A DNA stretch of 33,362 nucleotides from the NCBI GenBank assembly GCA_022340305.1, contig JAJDOF010000156.1, positions 1-33,362 of the forward strand, written 5' to 3'. Shown here piece by piece: positions 31,861-33,362 of this stretch. The notes beneath the pieces were generated by a model that ran no database searches, had not been told where the DNA came from, and saw only the letters and a list, made by a program, of their open reading frames with translations. This stretch comes from Gammaproteobacteria bacterium (lineage in GTDB: Bacteria > Pseudomonadota > Gammaproteobacteria > GCA-001735895). A program made the translations under genes and the position numbers. How positions within the stretch are numbered: the stretch's first letter is position 1; each line of letters starts with the position of its first letter.

Positions 31861-33362
31861 ATGAAAATACGAATTCTCGCCGGCATTCCATTGCTGGCGT
31901 TACTGTTAAATCCGATAGCCTGGGCCGACCCGCTGCCGCAGGCAACCACCAACAAGAAGGAAATGGTGGTCAGCGCCAACCCGCTTGCCTCCCAGGCCGG
32001 TGCCGATGTCCTTAAGAAAGGCGGTACCGCCGCCGATGCGATGGTCGCCGTACAAACCGTGCTGGGCCTGGTGGAGCCCCAGTCCAGCGGCATGGGGGGT
32101 GGCGCTTTCGTCGTCTACTACGATGCCAAAACCGGCACCACCACGACTATCGATGCGCGTGAAAAAGCGCCCTCCACAGCGACCGAGGATCGGTTCGCGG
32201 GCCTGAGTTTCGTCCCCGCCTGGCAAAGCGGCCTGTCCGTGGGCGTGCCCGGAACACCACGCATGATGGAGTACCTGCAGCACAAATACGGTAAAAAGAA
32301 ATGGAAGGATTTATTCAAGGCGGCGGAAAAACTTGCCCGCCAGGGTTACCCGCTAACCGAGCGCACGAGTTCACAGGTAACCGGCCTGTTGATGCGCAAT
32401 CCATCCTGCGACGACAGGCTGTACTTTCGTGACCCCACCGCGTTCGAATATTTTGCCGACTACAGCAACGGTATTTGCGAAGCCAGGCCTGCTGGCACCA
32501 TCATCAGAAATCCGGCATATGCCGACACCATGAAAACGCTCGCAAAACATGGCGCCGATGGATTTTATACCGGTGAAATCGCCGAAAACATCGCTGCCGC
32601 GGTGCAGGGCGACCTGGCCATCGGTGGCGATATGACGGTCGAAGATCTTGCCAATTACGAGGTAGTGGAGCGCAAACCGGTCTGTATCGACTACCGCGGC
32701 CACCGTGTCTGCGGCATGGGACCACCCTCTTCGGGTGCGCTCGCCGTCGGGCAGATCCTCGGCATCCTGGAGACTTTCGATTTGAGCGGACTAGCTCCTC
32801 TCGATGTAGAAACCGTGCACCTGTTCACGCAGGCCGGACGCCTGGCCTTTGCCGATCGCGGCCTTTATGTTGCCGACACCGATTTCATTACGGTTCCGGT
32901 CGAAGGCATGCTGGACAAGGATTACCTCGCATCGCGTGCCGCGCTAATCACCGACATGGACATGGGTTCTGCGGCCCCGGGCACGCCGCCGGGCGAATTC
33001 GATCCGACCATGCCCGATCCGACGACAAAGAATTCAGGTACCAGTCATGTATCCATCGTCGACAAATGGGGTAACGCGCTGTCGATGACGACCACCATCG
33101 AGAGCTCGTTCGGCAACGGCGTCATGGTGAACGGTTTCCTGCTCAACAATGAGTTGACCGATTTTTCATTCAGCCCCTCCTCGAACGGCATCGCTGTTGC
33201 CAACCGGGTGCAGGCAAACAAGCGGCCGCGCAGTTCGATGTCACCGACCATCGTGTTCAATGCAGATGGTGAAGTCGAAATCGTCACCGGATCGCCCGGC
33301 GGTTCCCGCATTATCGGTTATACCGCGCAATCGGTGATGAACATGGTCGATTTCGGCCTGGA
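31861..33362 (+). CDS. ggt: Gamma-glutamyltransferase (partial, runs off window end)
   Basis: The first 500 residues are present; there is no stop before the window end. A signal peptide (MKIRILAGIPLLALLLNPIAWA) directs it to the periplasm. Family motifs follow: NPLASQAGADVLKKGGTAADA, the SSGMGGGAFVVYYD loop, and DAREKAPS with the Arg that binds the gamma-glutamyl carboxylate. The self-cleaving nucleophile is Thr394 in KNSGTSHVSIVD, splitting large and small subunits, followed by SSFGNG and the GSPGGSRII oxyanion region. It hydrolyses glutathione or transfers its gamma-glutamyl group. Divergent from hrpB. About 60-80 C-terminal residues are probably missing. Confidence 0.93.
   Translation, partial: MKIRILAGIPLLALLLNPIAWADPLPQATTNKKEMVVSANPLASQAGADVLKKGGTAADAMVAVQTVLGLVEPQSSGMGGGAFVVYYDAKTGTTTTIDAREKAPSTATEDRFAGLSFVPAWQSGLSVGVPGTPRMMEYLQHKYGKKKWKDLFKAAEKLARQGYPLTERTSSQVTGLLMRNPSCDDRLYFRDPTAFEYFADYSNGICEARPAGTIIRNPAYADTMKTLAKHGADGFYTGEIAENIAAAVQGDLAIGGDMTVEDLANYEVVERKPVCIDYRGHRVCGMGPPSSGALAVGQILGILETFDLSGLAPLDVETVHLFTQAGRLAFADRGLYVADTDFITVPVEGMLDKDYLASRAALITDMDMGSAAPGTPPGEFDPTMPDPTTKNSGTSHVSIVDKWGNALSMTTTIESSFGNGVMVNGFLLNNELTDFSFSPSSNGIAVANRVQANKRPRSSMSPTIVFNADGEVEIVTGSPGGSRIIGYTAQSVMNMVDFGL

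Overview
The window looks like a chromosomal segment of a free-living gammaproteobacterium. The evidence is a gltIJKL-type amino-acid ABC operon, an HrpB helicase, a GcvA-type LysR regulator, a class III cyclase/TolB/TPR protein, a periplasmic gamma-glutamyltransferase and GC-rich codon use across most of the window. No species can be named from the sequence alone.

Layout. (1) 1-8110 is an accessory, partly decayed region that is AT-richer by eye in its centre (about 3.2-7.8 kb). It holds a cyclase N-terminal fragment next to a repeat, a glutathione S-transferase, a broken trypsin-like protease, a secreted beta-propeller/Ig-like protein, a complete cyclase-TolB-TPR-rhodanese protein, a cluster of repeats with a REP-like palindrome, an HDOD protein, and a truncated PEP-mutase-family gene. 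(2) 8186-12991, all on the minus strand, is a compact selenocysteine module: a GrdB-like selenoprotein read through an in-frame UGA, then selA, selB and tRNA-Sec (selC). (3) 13143-17252 has a small membrane protein, then a plus-strand metabolic run: an isopropylmalate-dehydrogenase-like enzyme, an Ldh2-family dehydrogenase, a 2-oxoglutarate/Fe(II) oxygenase and a short TMEM165/GDT1 transporter half. (4) 17503-25555 has a secreted alpha/beta-hydrolase with a lysine-rich tail, a sterol-desaturase-family hydroxylase divergent from a LysR regulator, a trimethylamine-dehydrogenase-like flavoprotein and a TolB-like propeller protein. (5) 25646-28710 is the gltIJKL operon with a strong intergenic hairpin. 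(6) 28890-33362 has hrpB and, divergently, a ggt gene that runs off the window end.

Main finding. The two minus-strand open frames at 11795-12511 and 12530-13117 are one gene split by a UGA codon at the redox motif (U-P-A-C-T). It lies directly upstream of selA-selB-selC, so the coding system for the 21st amino acid is linked to one of its own clients. A standard ORF caller would report two unrelated hypothetical proteins. A second point of interest is that the 3' side of selC, a classical island integration site, borders a truncated gene and the decayed, repeat-bearing region.
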